A stretch of DNA of 64,000 nt from Halicephalobus mephisto (GCA_009193035.1 SWDT01000002.1:620001-684000); one strand, 5' to 3'; shown: positions 37,901 through 41,698, numbered from the stretch's first letter. Made by a program: numbers and translations. The notes: generated by a model not told the origin, from the letters alone.

Positions 37901-38209
37901 TCGCCGATAAACCTCCATATGTTGCCCGTCAGAAGCGGACTCGAATCCGAAACTCCGCTCATCAGACTCACTGCTCACGACAAAACCGGCAGAATCCTCA
38001 GGAAATCATCCTTCAGAATCCTGACTCCGACGGAATTCTTTCTTCAAGCAGATTCCGCCGGGTCAGCTACAGTATTCAACAAATACCGTCTTCTCGCCGG
38101 ATCCAGACACCAAATAGGAATAAAATCGGATTCTATTTCCAACGACAGAAAAATCAAGTACAAGACCGACTTTTTAGTTTTCGTTTCTGTGTCGCAGTAT
38201 CCGTTCTAG
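1597..38209 (+). CDS. him-4: Hemicentin (HIM-4 type), 3'-terminal 15 exons, 5' incomplete
   Basis: Giant extracellular-matrix protein of the fibulin/hemicentin family. In C. elegans HIM-4 organises linear matrix tracks that fasten tissues, neurons and germline. Exons: 1597-1709, 1751-1907, 2592-5851, 6956-7073, 7116-7231, 17580-20177, 20448-20571, 21736-22584, 23803-24345, 24749-25027, 26132-26266, 30677-30805, 31593-31865, 34121-35541, 36839-38209. All phases agree, giving 11,486 coding bases and about 3,828 residues. Visible order: about 35 Ig-like domains (C...W...YxCxxxN..G), a G2F-like segment, five EGF-type modules (several calcium-binding, DVDEC) and a fibulin-type C-terminus ending SVSQYPF. 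C. elegans HIM-4 is about 5,200 residues with 48 Ig domains. The signal peptide, von Willebrand A domain and first Ig domains are therefore absent here. A poly(A) signal AATAAA is at 38234-38239. The acceptor of the first visible exon (CGAATTAAG) is weak. Confidence 0.93.
1908..2591. repeat. Hemicentin intron: ~30-bp AT-rich repeat
   Basis: A degenerate unit near GAATTTTTAGATATTTTTATA repeats roughly a dozen times from about 1920 to 2330. Low-complexity A/T then runs to the acceptor TTTTTTTAG. No gene is seen. Confidence 0.8.
2592..5851 (+). CDS. him-4: Hemicentin large exon A: eleven full Ig domains plus half of the next
   Basis: A 3,260-base exon, open throughout (2 + 1086 codons). Each domain runs PP(K/R)...V..G....L.C...G.P.P...W.K...Y.C.A.N..G. 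The second-cysteine motifs are, in order, YTCVATNEVG, FVCVATNAAG, YKCKLSNPAG, FSCIAKNEAG, YVCTAKNKVG, YSCRVRNDAG, YTCEAKNKAG, YTCIAKNAAG, FMCIAENKAG, FTCVARNAAG and YTCVTKNDVG. A further domain begins (ALTCRVSS...IGWKINN) and is split by the intron, donor GTAAGT at 5852. The first codon is an ATG assembled across the splice and is not a translation start. Confidence 0.95.
5852..6955. repeat. Hemicentin intron: ~155-bp repeat (about 3-4 copies) and a 20-bp A/T repeat
   Basis: Between about 5930 and 6600, three to four diverged copies of a unit contain TTGTAGATTTTTGTATTTC, TTAATTTTCCTCGATTTAGA and CTTGACACGAAAAATCCAT. The same family returns in the intron at 28290-28620. From 6785 to 6940 there is a tandem TTTATTTTTAAATTATAAAT repeat. 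A plus-strand frame at 6633-6905 is repeat-derived. Confidence 0.8.
6956..7231 (+). CDS. him-4: Hemicentin exons 4-5 of window
   Basis: Exon 6956-7073 (acceptor ATTTCAG, donor GTAAAA) completes an Ig domain (YACIAQNEAG...INVL). Exon 7116-7231 (acceptor TTCCAG, donor GTTTGT) starts the next (EKPKFIDK...TLECLVQG...VTWIK). That domain is finished only by the exon at 17580, after a 10.3-kb intron (DGKVLDEET...YSCVAENLPG). Phases are 0/1 and 1/0 and agree. Confidence 0.92.
7306..11860 (-). CDS. Cysteine-rich, probably membrane-anchored protein with ADAM10/17-like Cys-rich repeats (5' incomplete)
   Basis: Nested antisense in the 10.3-kb hemicentin intron. Exons, read leftward: 11860-11789, 10077-9946, 8435-8114, 7497-7306. 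All junction phases agree and give 239 visible residues. Two copies of a module resembling the membrane-proximal Cys-rich region of ADAM10/ADAM17 are visible. One is CKNNTCLSAC...CICDT...YCYLCC, then LRPNGERW...CARC. The other is CVEDMCENPC...CDCS...CQLCCYDFNA, then ECAGGKTCNRYGIC. The last exon ends in a hydrophobic stretch (MVVFSFFILIFVQAI) before TGA, which fits a GPI signal or a short membrane anchor. No metalloprotease HExxH is seen, but the 5' end was not found: exon 11860 starts at a mid-codon acceptor. AATAAA signals lie at about 7237-7250, next to the host donor. The splice sites are sound; the family link is by cysteine pattern only. Confidence 0.72.
7498..8113. repeat. Intron of the nested Cys-rich gene, with short inverted-repeat element at 7755-7869
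   Basis: AT-rich DNA. At 7755-7778 the sequence TAGTTTTTAGTACTGAAGCCACTA faces 7849-7869, whose complement reads TAGTTTTTAATGAAGCCACTA. That is a ~21-base imperfect terminal inverted repeat around ~70 bases. The inner sequence contains GTACTTTTACAGTAC, another small palindrome. It could be a very short MITE or a hairpin. Confidence 0.55.
8436..9945. repeat. Intron repeats: ~150-bp direct duplication and a 47-bp tandem array
   Basis: A block at about 8730-8892 (with ACCAAATATGAAACTTGTAA and ACATTTAAAAGATGAATTT) is repeated with few changes at about 8962-9108. From about 9640 to 9945, a unit of roughly 47-60 bp built on AACCTCAGAATAGGCAAAGT and AAATTGATATATGAAATATA repeats about six times. The block from 9210 to 9420 is less repetitive, but its open frame has no gene-like features. 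Confidence 0.75.
10078..11788. other. Intron of the nested gene, AT-rich, no feature
   Basis: The block from 10100 to 10780 is moderately complex, non-repetitive DNA with scattered CGCGGG. The rest is diverged TTTTAGAATTTT-type low complexity. I see no exon with acceptable splice sites on either strand. Confidence 0.5.
11861..12590. repeat. Degenerate tandem repeat (TTCTGAAGTCTTCTAGGATATTTTAGAAT-like)
   Basis: From about 11930 to 12560 a unit of roughly 30-45 bp recurs, combining CTTCTGAAGTCTTCTAGGAT and TTTTAGAATCCTTTTGGAAT. Copies are diverged. It lies upstream (in gene orientation) of the first visible exon of the nested Cys-rich gene. No signal-peptide exon for that gene was found here. 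Confidence 0.6.
12595..12750. other. GC-rich island, possible dispersed element
   Basis: A ~150-base patch of markedly higher GC than its surroundings contains CGCCTGCGGCACCGGTTGAC and GCGCCCTCGGCACCCGC. It shares short blocks (GCCGCAGGCGG / GCCGTAGGCGG) with another island at 55985-56095 on the same relative strand. Open frames cross it on both strands, but none has a start with good context or a splice signal. It is probably a relic of a dispersed element. Confidence 0.4.
12760..14790. other. Hemicentin intron, AT-rich, with two coding-like islands
   Basis: Mostly A/T low complexity and diverged TTCTGGAGGATTCTAGAATT repeats. Two patches stand out. At 13711-13775 (minus strand) a TTTAG acceptor is followed by NGSVTLIPRTSGAQMFLDEK and a stop. 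At 14400-14510 there is a GC-richer block open on both strands. Neither can be linked to a full gene. Confidence 0.4.
14790..15190. repeat. ~120-125-bp tandem repeat, three to four copies
   Basis: The unit contains ATTCGTGGTGGGACC, AAATTGTAATTTAAGGACTT and the dispersed-motif variant CGACACGAAAATATTTAACT, then TTCTTTAATAATAAATTTAA. Copies start near 14810, 14935 and 15055, with a partial copy near 15180. Confidence 0.8.
15190..17150. other. Hemicentin intron: low complexity plus one coding-like island at 16084-16173
   Basis: From 15620 to 15990 and from 16430 to 16600 there are A/T homopolymer-like repeats (TTTAAAAAAAAATAAAAACT; AATTTCTTTAAAAAAATAAC). The block at 16084-16173 (minus) follows a CCAG acceptor and reads 29 codons, NFPKETPVPPKCPRQFGRD..., then TGA. 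The plus strand of the same block holds a 33-codon ATG frame, so strand and coding status are unresolved. Confidence 0.45.
17155..17350. repeat. 81-bp tandem repeat, about 2.5 copies
   Basis: The unit contains CACGAACGTCCCTGATAACC, TTTTTACCAGTGCAAGTGAA and ACATAAAAATAAGAAAAACT. The period is a multiple of three, so frames stay open across copies on both strands (plus: VKTGIKIRKTP; minus: LSGTFVAGVFLIFM). No start or splice context supports expression. Confidence 0.8.
17580..20177 (+). CDS. him-4: Hemicentin large exon B: completes one Ig, eight full Ig domains, starts another
   Basis: A 2,598-base exon (866 codons, phase 0 at both ends), acceptor AAATTTCAG, donor GTAAGT. Second-cysteine motifs in order: YSCVAENLPG, YSCRAVNEAG, YACVAKNKVG, YTCIAVNRAG, YTCEARNEAG, YSCLAKNSAG, YTCHAVNEVN, YTCNATNVAG, YSCIAENKGG. 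A final half-domain has SLICPVKQVV and ITWTKDGRSL. The sixth full-length domain has EVNYL where others have AG. Codon use is richer in G/C at third positions than in exon A. Confidence 0.95.
20448..20571 (+). CDS. him-4: Hemicentin exon 7 of window (Ig second half)
   Basis: Acceptor TTTTGTAG, 124 bases, ending one base into a codon (phase 1). It completes the domain begun in exon B: DGYRLTISNLKLADAGDYRC, then a VTNRAG turn. The donor used for the full-length protein is T|GTACGC, which is weak for a nematode (consensus GTAAGT). It joins the CG of the exon at 21736 to give a Ser codon (ETLSKPTIDAS). If this donor is skipped the frame stays open for 152 more codons; see the feature at 20572-21029. 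Confidence 0.85.
20572..21029 (+). CDS. Possible alternative C-terminal tail of a short hemicentin isoform
   Basis: Reading through the weak donor after exon 7 gives 152 in-frame codons ending at TGA 21027-21029. The tail begins CTHLGTPLCRELEQQ. It has a charged helix-like stretch (YHREAERRRQLLEEQRRR), a Tyr/Pro/Ser stretch (PSYYPQSRPSVQIPEF) and a very basic end (RKEKSSHFRKSKTRKYKR). Base composition and codon use are gene-like and not repetitive, unlike other introns here. AATAAA at 21398-21403 is followed by a GT-rich run (ATGTGTGTTGTGTTC). This fits an alternative polyadenylated transcript that ends hemicentin after about 23 visible Ig domains and omits the EGF and fibulin parts. It could instead be an unrelated nested exon or a relic. 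Confidence 0.5.
21030..21735. other. Hemicentin intron / possible alternative 3' UTR
   Basis: The block from 21030 to 21450 is AT-rich but non-repetitive, with AATAAA at 21398-21403. From 21480 to 21720 a ~38-bp unit, TTTTTATTTTATTTAAATTT, repeats about six times up to the next acceptor. Confidence 0.6.
21736..22584 (+). CDS. him-4: Hemicentin exon 8 of window: three Ig domains
   Basis: Acceptor TTTTTTAG, donor GTGAGT, 849 bases (2 + 282 codons + 1). The three domains carry WTCEAENDAG, YTCSVKNEVG and YKCVASNAAG, with first cysteines in YTIHCPASG, VTLFCDPYG and LTLFCDVKG. The third domain is unusually G/C-rich for this locus (CCAGCTCAGCCAGAGGGTCC). Confidence 0.94.
22585..23802. repeat. Hemicentin intron: ~230-bp direct duplication and an AGGACCTAGA-rich repeat with a perfect hairpin
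   Basis: Blocks at about 22625-22790 and 22855-23000 are close copies (both with GATAGCCTGAAAATCAGGGA and ACTGTAGGACATGAGTGA). From 23170 to 23600, AGGACCTAGA/TCTAGGTCCT-type words recur in both orientations. Bases 23332-23362 and 23432-23462 are exact 31-base reverse complements separated by 69 bases. Confidence 0.8.
23803..24345 (+). CDS. him-4: Hemicentin exon 9 of window: two Ig domains
   Basis: Acceptor TTTCCATTTCAG, donor GTGAGT, 543 bases. Domains carry AVLVCNATG...YLCMAQNEAG and RLKCGARG...FRCTVHNAAG. The codon split with the previous exon gives Gln (C|AG), QKPQILNSG. Confidence 0.94.
24346..24748. repeat. Hemicentin intron: ~27-30-bp tandem repeat
   Basis: A unit close to GTTCATATATGAAAAGTTAT plus TAGATAA repeats about ten times from 24400 to 24690 and nearly fills the intron. 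The minus-strand frame through it is an artefact. Confidence 0.9.
24749..25027 (+). CDS. him-4: Hemicentin exon 10 of window: one Ig domain
   Basis: Acceptor TTTTAG, donor G|GTAGGC, 279 bases. It holds a complete domain from APPTVNKEG through VIFCDIEVD and IFWMKDG to YTCTARNSAG. The poly(A) signal of the antisense nested gene lies only 25 bases beyond this exon. Confidence 0.93.
25116..26113 (-). CDS. Small secreted protein, 95 aa, nested antisense in hemicentin intron
   Basis: Two exons. Exon 1 is 26113-26035, an ATG with a typical signal peptide (MKVKFMQIFVIFSVICTFEI). Exon 2 is 25324-25116, acceptor ATTTCAG. The junction splits a Pro codon (C|CG) and the phases agree. The mature part, about 70 residues, has no cysteine, is amphipathic (WNFAELQKDMDIMAKSPGM, EYKLLDLMKEHFKEMRRS) and ends NPYLRMPIRL. 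There is no dibasic cleavage site with a following Gly, so it is not an obvious amidated neuropeptide precursor. AATAAA is at 25057-25052. The gene fills the 1.1-kb host intron: its ATG is 18 bases from host exon 26132-26266, so its 5' end probably overlaps that exon antisense. The family is not recognised. Confidence 0.75.
25325..26034. repeat. Intron of the nested 95-aa gene: ~200-bp dispersed repeat family
   Basis: About three tandem diverged copies, each with AAAATTTCAATCAAAATT, TTTTATATTTTTAGAAT and TATATATGTTTTGATATAAA-like words. They are flanked by TTTTCCGTTCGAGA. The same family occurs at 57290-57900. Confidence 0.65.
26132..26266 (+). CDS. him-4: Hemicentin exon 11 of window (Ig first half)
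   Basis: Acceptor ATTTTTCAG, donor GTAAGT, 135 bases: VPPKINEELRK...AELLCEAVGIPPPQITWLKD. It joins the exon at 30677 through A|CT (Thr). The intron between them is 4.4 kb. Confidence 0.92.
26267..29510. repeat. Hemicentin intron, left part: several repeat arrays
   Basis: The segment 26310-26940 holds about five copies of a ~120-bp unit with the dispersed motif (ACGAAATCATCTCGACGCGA) and TAATTAAACATATAAAAAAT. The segment 26970-27560 is a satellite of ~12-24-bp words (AACTTTGATGATCAACTTTG, GAAGTTGATAGTTAGAATTC) in mixed orientation. The segment 28290-28620 repeats the family seen at 5930-6600. The segment 29220-29560 is GAATTCAAAAATCGAAAA-like. Segment 27570-27720 is a unique tail of the satellite that is duplicated at 32410-32560. 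Confidence 0.8.
29570..29655. other. GC-richer, coding-like island of unknown nature
   Basis: An ~85-base non-repetitive patch inside A/T repeats. On the minus strand an AATGCAG acceptor precedes frames reading either HEPGPVTKVPEGYGRSARC or a short ATG frame, MNRVLSRKSLKDTVGAHVAS, with a stop. It has small self-complementary parts (CACG...CGTG). It could be an exon of the putative gene at 29816-30488, a structured RNA, or a relic. Confidence 0.35.
29816..30488 (-). CDS. Possible nested antisense gene, two 3' exons
   Basis: On the minus strand, a coding-like block from about 30488 to 30396 reads HVGSASPSGPRTDEVDIVEK then VYLTDAQGT. It ends ACAAT|GTAAGAATC, a consensus nematode donor. A TTCAG acceptor at 29930-29928 opens a 112-base exon (29927-29816): MTERSLLVAFPTKDGVSDPT, then IYKNPTFILNSIHECLK and TAG. 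The split codon AT|G and the phases agree. The intron between them is almost entirely the 41-42-bp minisatellite at 29920-30330. No start codon or upstream exon was found before host exon 30677-30805, and no family was recognised. It could be a transposon remnant or a real gene extending across the host exon. Confidence 0.4.
29920..30330. repeat. Minisatellite, 41-42-bp unit, about nine to ten copies
   Basis: The unit is close to TTTGGTCCCGAACGGATTCC plus CTTAACATTGACAAAGGAGT. Units alternate GATAAAAAA and GACAAAGGA endings, and a two-unit higher-order block is repeated (29920-30000 and 30090-30170). On the minus strand two units contain a TTCAGGACC acceptor-like word. Confidence 0.92.
30677..30805 (+). 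CDS. him-4: Hemicentin exon 12 of window (Ig second half)
   Basis: Acceptor TTTTTTAG, donor GTAAGT, 129 bases: TPVADSKTTAVFDEVQPEQ, AGVYTCKATNWAGTV. It completes the domain begun at 26132. Confidence 0.92.
   Translation, partial: LLWRILKLRQFSTRSSQNKREFTPAKPPTGPGRSTKTWISLF
30921..31096. mobile_element. Non-autonomous inverted-repeat element (pogo/Tigger-like MITE), ~172 bp
   Basis: The left end TACAGTGAAACCTCGCTAAA continues AACACCC. The right end is its complement with one difference (GGGTTGTTTTTAGCGAGGTT, TCACTGTA). That gives near-perfect ~27-base terminal inverted repeats beginning CAGTG and flanked by TA on both sides, as expected for Tc1/mariner-superfamily TA target-site duplication. 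The CAGT..AACCTCG terminus is typical of pogo/Tigger elements. The interior has no coding capacity. Confidence 0.8.
31310..31500. repeat. Short direct repeat in hemicentin intron, three copies
   Basis: Three diverged copies of AAAATCTGCAGGTTGCTGGC followed by AATATTCTG lie at about 31318, 31362 and 31441. The rest of the intron is A/T-rich, apart from the inverted-repeat element at 30921-31096. Confidence 0.65.
31593..31865 (+). CDS. him-4: Hemicentin exon 13 of window: one Ig domain
   Basis: Acceptor TTTTTAG, donor GTGAGT, 273 bases. Domain: IPPEIDQEKINATGNLGDTV, ILPCNATG, ISWMKVP, YHCIAKSDAG. It is followed by a 2.3-kb repeat-filled intron. Confidence 0.92.
31866..33690. repeat. Hemicentin intron: duplicated satellite block and ~120-bp array
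   Basis: The segment 32080-32560 is a near copy of 27150-27720. It has the same AACTTTGATGATCAACTTTG-type satellite, followed by the same unique tail (AAATGACAAATGTATCAAGT, TCAGGTAAACCAGCTGTTTC). From about 32930 to 33370 there are four copies of a ~120-bp unit with TTCGTGTCAGGACCAATGTT and AAATTCTTAGTCTTAACAAG. Confidence 0.85.
33696..33800. mobile_element. Short inverted-repeat element, copy 1, ~105 bp
   Basis: It starts TACAGTAGAACTTGGATATA (then AGATACC) and ends GGTATCTTATATCCAAATTC (then GACTATA). The ends are ~27-base inverted repeats with a few differences and terminal TA. The interior AACATATCCTTTCTTATAGC is shared with the longer copy at 33851. The CAGTAGAAC terminus fits a pogo/Tigger-like MITE. 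Confidence 0.78.
33851..34010. mobile_element. Short inverted-repeat element, copy 2, ~160 bp
   Basis: It has the same ends as the copy at 33696 (TACAGTAGAACTTGGATATA ... GGTATCTTATATCCAAGTTC, GACTGTA) and a longer interior of about 55 extra bases. It lies 50 bases downstream of copy 1 in the same orientation. The region just after it (34005-34110) is (TATA)-rich before hemicentin exon 14. Confidence 0.8.
34121..35541 (+). CDS. him-4: Hemicentin exon 14 of window: four divergent Ig-like domains and start of G2F region
   Basis: Acceptor TTTTTTTCAG, donor GTAAGT, 1,421 bases. First comes a degenerate Ig (WVECNEKG ... VIMCLPQRSA, lacking the usual core W and Y.C.A.N). A better Ig follows (LRLRCGAVGPPTP, YHCFAINSVG), then another divergent one (LTILNCLKN, VIWKLDG, ISCIVDGES). 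A fourth has IVVGCHLKRG, KWTKEN and FKCRGWNSRG. The final ~120 residues (RGKINDKDLTFGQLLLPANF, VTIDNLAGD, ITDYQFESGEKM) match the position of the G2F/nidogen-like domain between Ig and EGF modules in hemicentins. Confidence 0.9.
35542..36838. repeat. Hemicentin last intron: ~110-bp and ~20-bp tandem repeats
   Basis: From 35590 to 36470, about seven diverged copies of a unit contain AAAATTGATATATGAAAGTT and TTTAGGCTTTTGATTTTTTA. From 36665 to 36830 a ~20-bp unit, TTTTGATATATGAAAAACTC, repeats about nine times up to the acceptor AATTTCCAG. No gene is seen. Confidence 0.85.
36839..38209 (+). CDS. him-4: Hemicentin last exon: end of G2F, EGF modules, fibulin-type C-terminus
   Basis: 1,371 bases, phase 0, TAG at 38207-38209. 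Residues 1-85 of the exon continue the G2F region (acidic INFEDEDDEEF). EGF modules follow from about residue 99. Four begin with a calcium-binding signature (DIDECS, DVDECK, DVDECL, DVDECK). One variant module (HNCPNGYYWKNGLC, then DIGECEF) has Gly in place of Asp. The last ~110 residues (ICRNCSDSPINL ... FLVFVSVSQYPF) are the fibulin-type C-terminal module. AATAAA is at 38234-38239. Confidence 0.94.
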   Translation, partial: DAVEFEPWEEDLVEDSPGHVVGTGHSALKFGAGHRVPFRWTDEINFEDEDDEEFVGRGETMKVFAQPSYHDDNIKIETKVGRFGRCPEGFTKLRDRCRDIDECSIDPEICAFSGNNSVCVNYPGYFECQTFCAEGFRSDSEGQCVDVDECKLGISDCEIGQECVNSEGSFECQESCAGGYQTDNNGICVDVDECLGEPCELPTTCKNLQGTFACVCPAGFPSINGSCEGILIDPNHPLKVLDYAIDRHNCPNGYYWKNGLCEDIGECEFDAPCAHRCTNLPGGFRCDCPEGYVVGENGVCVDVDECKIENNCLENELCFNEFGSYSCLSKPCPRRFRLDKSSMQCIPICRNCSDSPINLHMLPVRSGLESETPLIRLTAHDKTGRILRKSSFRILTPTEFFLQADSAGSATVFNKYRLLAGSRHQIGIKSDSISNDRKIKYKTDFLVFVSVSQYPF

Positions 38210-38233
38210 ATTCTTTGTTGAGTTGGCTCAGGC

Positions 38234-38239
38234 AATAAA
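38234..38239 (+). terminator. Poly(A) signal of hemicentin
   Basis: AATAAA 25 bases after the hemicentin stop codon, the first such hexamer downstream. Confidence 0.7.
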
Positions 38240-38324
38240 CCGATTGATCTTAATCCATTTTTAAATAAAAGTTTAGAAAATAACTGAATAATACAAAATT
38301 TAAAAAACAAATAACATAATAAAA

Positions 38325-38775
38325 ATTGAAGATTTTATACGAAACAATCTCGACACGAATGTTTAAAACTTTCCAGTCAGGATTTGAAATTATAAAATAC
38401 AATATTTATGTAATTCAGAAAAGATGTAATCATAGTTATACCACTATTATAAAATTCGAAAATGAATTTCCTCACGAAATGGTCCTGACACGATTGTTTA
38501 AAACTTTCCAGTCAGGACCTGAAATTGTAAAATTTAACGTTTATGTAATTCAGAAAAAATGTAATTATAGTTATACCACTATTATAGAAATAAAAAATGA
38601 ATTTCCCCACGAAATGGTCCCGACACGAATGTTTAAAACTTTCCAGTCAGGACCTAAAATTATAAAATTTAACGTTTATGTAATTCAGAAAAAATGTAAT
38701 CATAGTTATACCACTATTATAGAAATCAAAAATGAATTTCCTCACGAAATGGTCCCGACACGAATTCTTAACATT
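38325..38775. repeat. ~134-bp tandem repeat downstream of hemicentin, about 3.5 copies
   Basis: The unit contains the dispersed motif (GGTCCCGACACGAATGTTTA), then AAACTTTCCAGTCAGGACCT and AATCATAGTTATACCACTAT. Starts are near 38345, 38479, 38612 and 38745. A 151-codon frame runs through it only because of the repeat. Confidence 0.92.
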
Positions 38776-39204
38776 TTCTAGAATCTTCCGGAAATTGGAA
38801 TTTCAAACAATTCCACAACGTTCTATTTTTAATTTTTAATCAAAAATATCCTAAAAAAGAAAATTGGAAAAAATGAAAAATTTCATATATCAAAAGTTTA
38901 AAAAACGAAATTTTTTCATTTTTGAAAATATTTATTTTTTACTTTAAATAAGTTAATTTTAATCGTTTTTTGTAAATAAATAAATTTTAACATTGATCAC
39001 AATCGTATAAACAAATTTTAAAAGAAATTTAAAAATTTTTTAAATTTTAAAAATGGAATTTAAAATTTTTGAATTTTCTCGATTCAGAAAAATATTCAAC
39101 AAGACTAAATCACAGATTCGGAATCTGCTCTTGGAAAACCTTCGGATTGATATATGAATTATTTTAAAATATTTGTTTGAAAATCACTTTTAATTGTACA
39201 CTAA

Positions 39205-39384
39205 CTAGAAATAGTGATTATTTTTCGCGATTTGAATCACTATCCTCGCGGACGAGAGAGGGACTAGTCGCTCGGGCTCTCGCAACGACAATTTCATTTG
39301 CGCTCCGTCCGATTAATTTGAATCATTATTGTCTCCGCAAAGAAGCGTTTCTGATTTTGGTTCTTCCTCCACTGGTTCTGCTTC
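39205..39384 (+). promoter_or_regulatory. Upstream region of the 437-aa gene with palindrome and E2F-like site
   Basis: ATAGTGATT (39210-39218) and AATCACTAT (39234-39242) form a perfect 9-base inverted repeat around TTTTTCGCG (39220-39228), which resembles an E2F site. GC content rises from here to the start codon. Function is inferred from position only. Confidence 0.35.
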
Positions 39385-41142
39385 ATGATGACGGACCAGA
39401 ATGCTCAGCAGATCGAGGATGACATCAATAGTGAGTTTTATTGTTTTTTATATATGGATTATTTTTTTTATGAATTTTATTCTTTCAGATATCTCACGAC
39501 CACAGGACTTTTACGACGACGATGACAAGTGGGATAGTGACGATGACGCTCAGAGCTACGCGAGAGGTGATAAACTAAATAACCATGATGACGATGATAT
39601 TGAGAACATCGATCCGGCGCGCGCAGCTTCTCACAAGAGATCCTTGGAGCCGATTTCTGAAGAATCTCGAATTTGTAGGTTTATTTTATCTTGATTACTG
39701 TCATATGAGCAAAATGACACGTATTTGATGAAATATGCTAGTATTTATTTTAATTTTTTGGGTATTTATTAGTACTTTGACATATAAGCCTTAATCCCCG
39801 AAAATAGAGACTTTTTCACTCTATATCCTAATCTAATAATCGCCGAATCCATTTATGTAAAATATATTTCCAAAAAATTACTATAAATTTGCGTAGTATT
39901 ACAGTTGTCACGTAAGCAGTTTAGTATCTAGAGATTTCAAGAAATTTCTTCCTTCAGTCCCCTAACAGTATTGATTATTAATTTTTATAATATTTACATT
40001 TATTATTCACAATTTAGCTCGTTCTTCTTATCGTTCTGAATTCCTAGAGAAGACCGAACCTACTCAGAGACGTTCTTCTTTTAATGGCAGCATCGGTTCT
40101 CCTCAGAAATCCACTGGAAACGACGTGACTTTTCTTCCTACACGAACTCGGTTCGTTCCTGCGAACAATCCCAGGGAGCAGATTAACCAAGAAACGAATG
40201 CTAATCGGAAGATGAACAGTGTATATCAGAGACAAGAATGGGAACCGACTCCCGCCAACATCAACTTCAGTCAGTCGAGTGTTAATCGTACTAATCAGAG
40301 TGGACCTAAGACGTCAACACCGAAAGAAGCTGACAGAACCTACACAGTGCCCAATTCACCGCTTCGTGATAGGAATCAGAATAATTTGGAGCATTTTCTC
40401 ACTTCGACTCCTTTGGTCGGAAGAGGTGCTCCTATTCCTGATTTGCCCTATTCTGAAATCAGAGATACAAGTACAGTGGTCCCTCCGGCACAGCAACAGA
40501 GCACATTCAGTACTTTAGGGAGTACTTTTATCAACAATGCTTTGCAACAGGTTAATTTTACCATTGTTATTGTTATTTAGTAAGTGATTGCAGATTAACC
40601 TTAATGATGACTCGGTGAATGCATGTCGTGCTATTTTGAAGAAACCGTCGATGTTGTATGGACCGTTGCCGAAGAGAAATCTTATTAAAGATAAATCAAA
40701 GAAGTATGATAATGCTGATTTGAAGAACTTGCTTCAGAGGACTGCTGTATTGGAGACGCTGTATGAGAGGCGGGAATCTGAAACTTCTCAGAGACCGCCA
40801 TCTGCTTATTCGAAAGCGAATACGAGTTCTCGTCCGAGTTCGGTTCGTTCTAGTGTGCAGAAGAATGGTCAAATTTCGGATGACAAATTGAAGAGTTTGA
40901 ATAGTTCGAGGGTTAGTATGACGTCTAGGACGAGTTCGACTAGTTCTCAGAAGCAGAAGAACGAATTAACTTTGGAAAATAGACTGAAGAATTTGAGTAC
41001 GAAATCTTTTCGTGAAGGTAATACTACTCCTATTGCTACTTCTGACGAAGCGACGTTGATTGAAATGCTAGAGAAATCTGTAGAACATACACAAATGATT
41101 CTTCAACGTCTTAAGGAAGTTCCAAGGTCTCGATTTAAATGA
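39385..41142 (+). CDS. Unrecognised acidic, Ser/Thr-rich protein, 437 aa
   Basis: Four exons: 39385-39430, 39489-39674, 40018-40550, 40594-41142. Acceptors are TTTCAG, AATTTAG and ATTGCAG, and all phases agree. Start MMTDQNAQQIEDDIN; stop TGA. Residues ~20-75 are highly acidic (FYDDDDKWDSDDD, NNHDDDDIENID). The middle is Ser/Thr/Pro/Asn-rich and looks disordered, with TP and SP sites (STPKEA, PNSPLRD, TSTPLVG). Residues ~255-330 (ILKKPSMLYGPLPKRN, LKNLLQRTAVLETLYERRES) may fold. The tail is a short coiled-coil-like helix (LIEMLEKSVEHTQMILQRLK). There is no signal peptide or membrane segment, so it is probably intracellular. No family was recognised. It converges on the OATP gene. AATAAA is at 41345-41350. 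Confidence 0.82.
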
Positions 41143-41698
41143 AAGTTGTACGTAAGAAGGCTTTGCTTAAAGGGCCAACACGGATATTTTTTTGCCAAGT
41201 ATCTTGATTTAGATTTTTTGATTTTCTTGGAGTTATTTTGAGTAAAATTTTGATTTTGAGTGGATATTGATAGGAAATAAGTTGGAATTTTTAAAATTTG
41301 AAAAATCAAAGTAGATTATAGGAATTTTTTGAAAGTAGTTTTAAAATAAATTTAAAATTTTTTATAATTTAAAAAAAAATAAATTATTAAATTTTAAAAA
41401 AAAATAAATTATTAAATTTTTTACTTTTTTTATTTTTATAAAATTTTTCACAAAAAAAAAACCATTTTTATTTTTTTTTTCAACATTAAAAACAAAATAA
41501 ATTCATAAATTTCCCGTTGTTGTGAAAATTACGGTAAAAGCTTGTCTGATGACAGGAGTGTCCACCGGATTCACGACAACCCGAGGAACACTGGACTCAC
41601 CAAAAAAGTCCAAAAAAAAAAATCAAAAATATTAAAGCAAAAAAAAAAATAAATTTTTGTGAATAAAATCATTGCAAATTTTTTTTTCCAAAAAAAAA
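41143..41698. other. Convergent intergenic region with a coding-like island at 41503-41595
   Basis: 3' ends of two convergent genes: AATAAA for the plus gene at 41345-41350, and AATAAA for the minus gene at 41472-41467. The block 41520-41600 is GC-richer. On the minus strand it reads 30 codons (SSVPRVVVNPVDTPVIRQAF, TVIFTTTGNL) to TGA 41503-41505, with only a poor acceptor (GGTGAG). The rest is low complexity. Confidence 0.5.

Noticed and set aside
38326..38781. 151-codon plus frame after hemicentin
   Set aside because: It is translation of a 134-bp tandem repeat. The protein is itself repetitive and the repeat is part of a dispersed non-coding family.
38210..39385. Operon linking hemicentin and the 437-aa gene
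   Set aside because: The gap is about 1.2 kb, filled by a tandem repeat, and the downstream gene has its own GC-rich upstream region. Nematode operon spacing is usually much shorter.
41540..41600. Possible C/D snoRNA (TGATGAC box-like word)
   Set aside because: No matching D box or terminal stem is present at the right distance.
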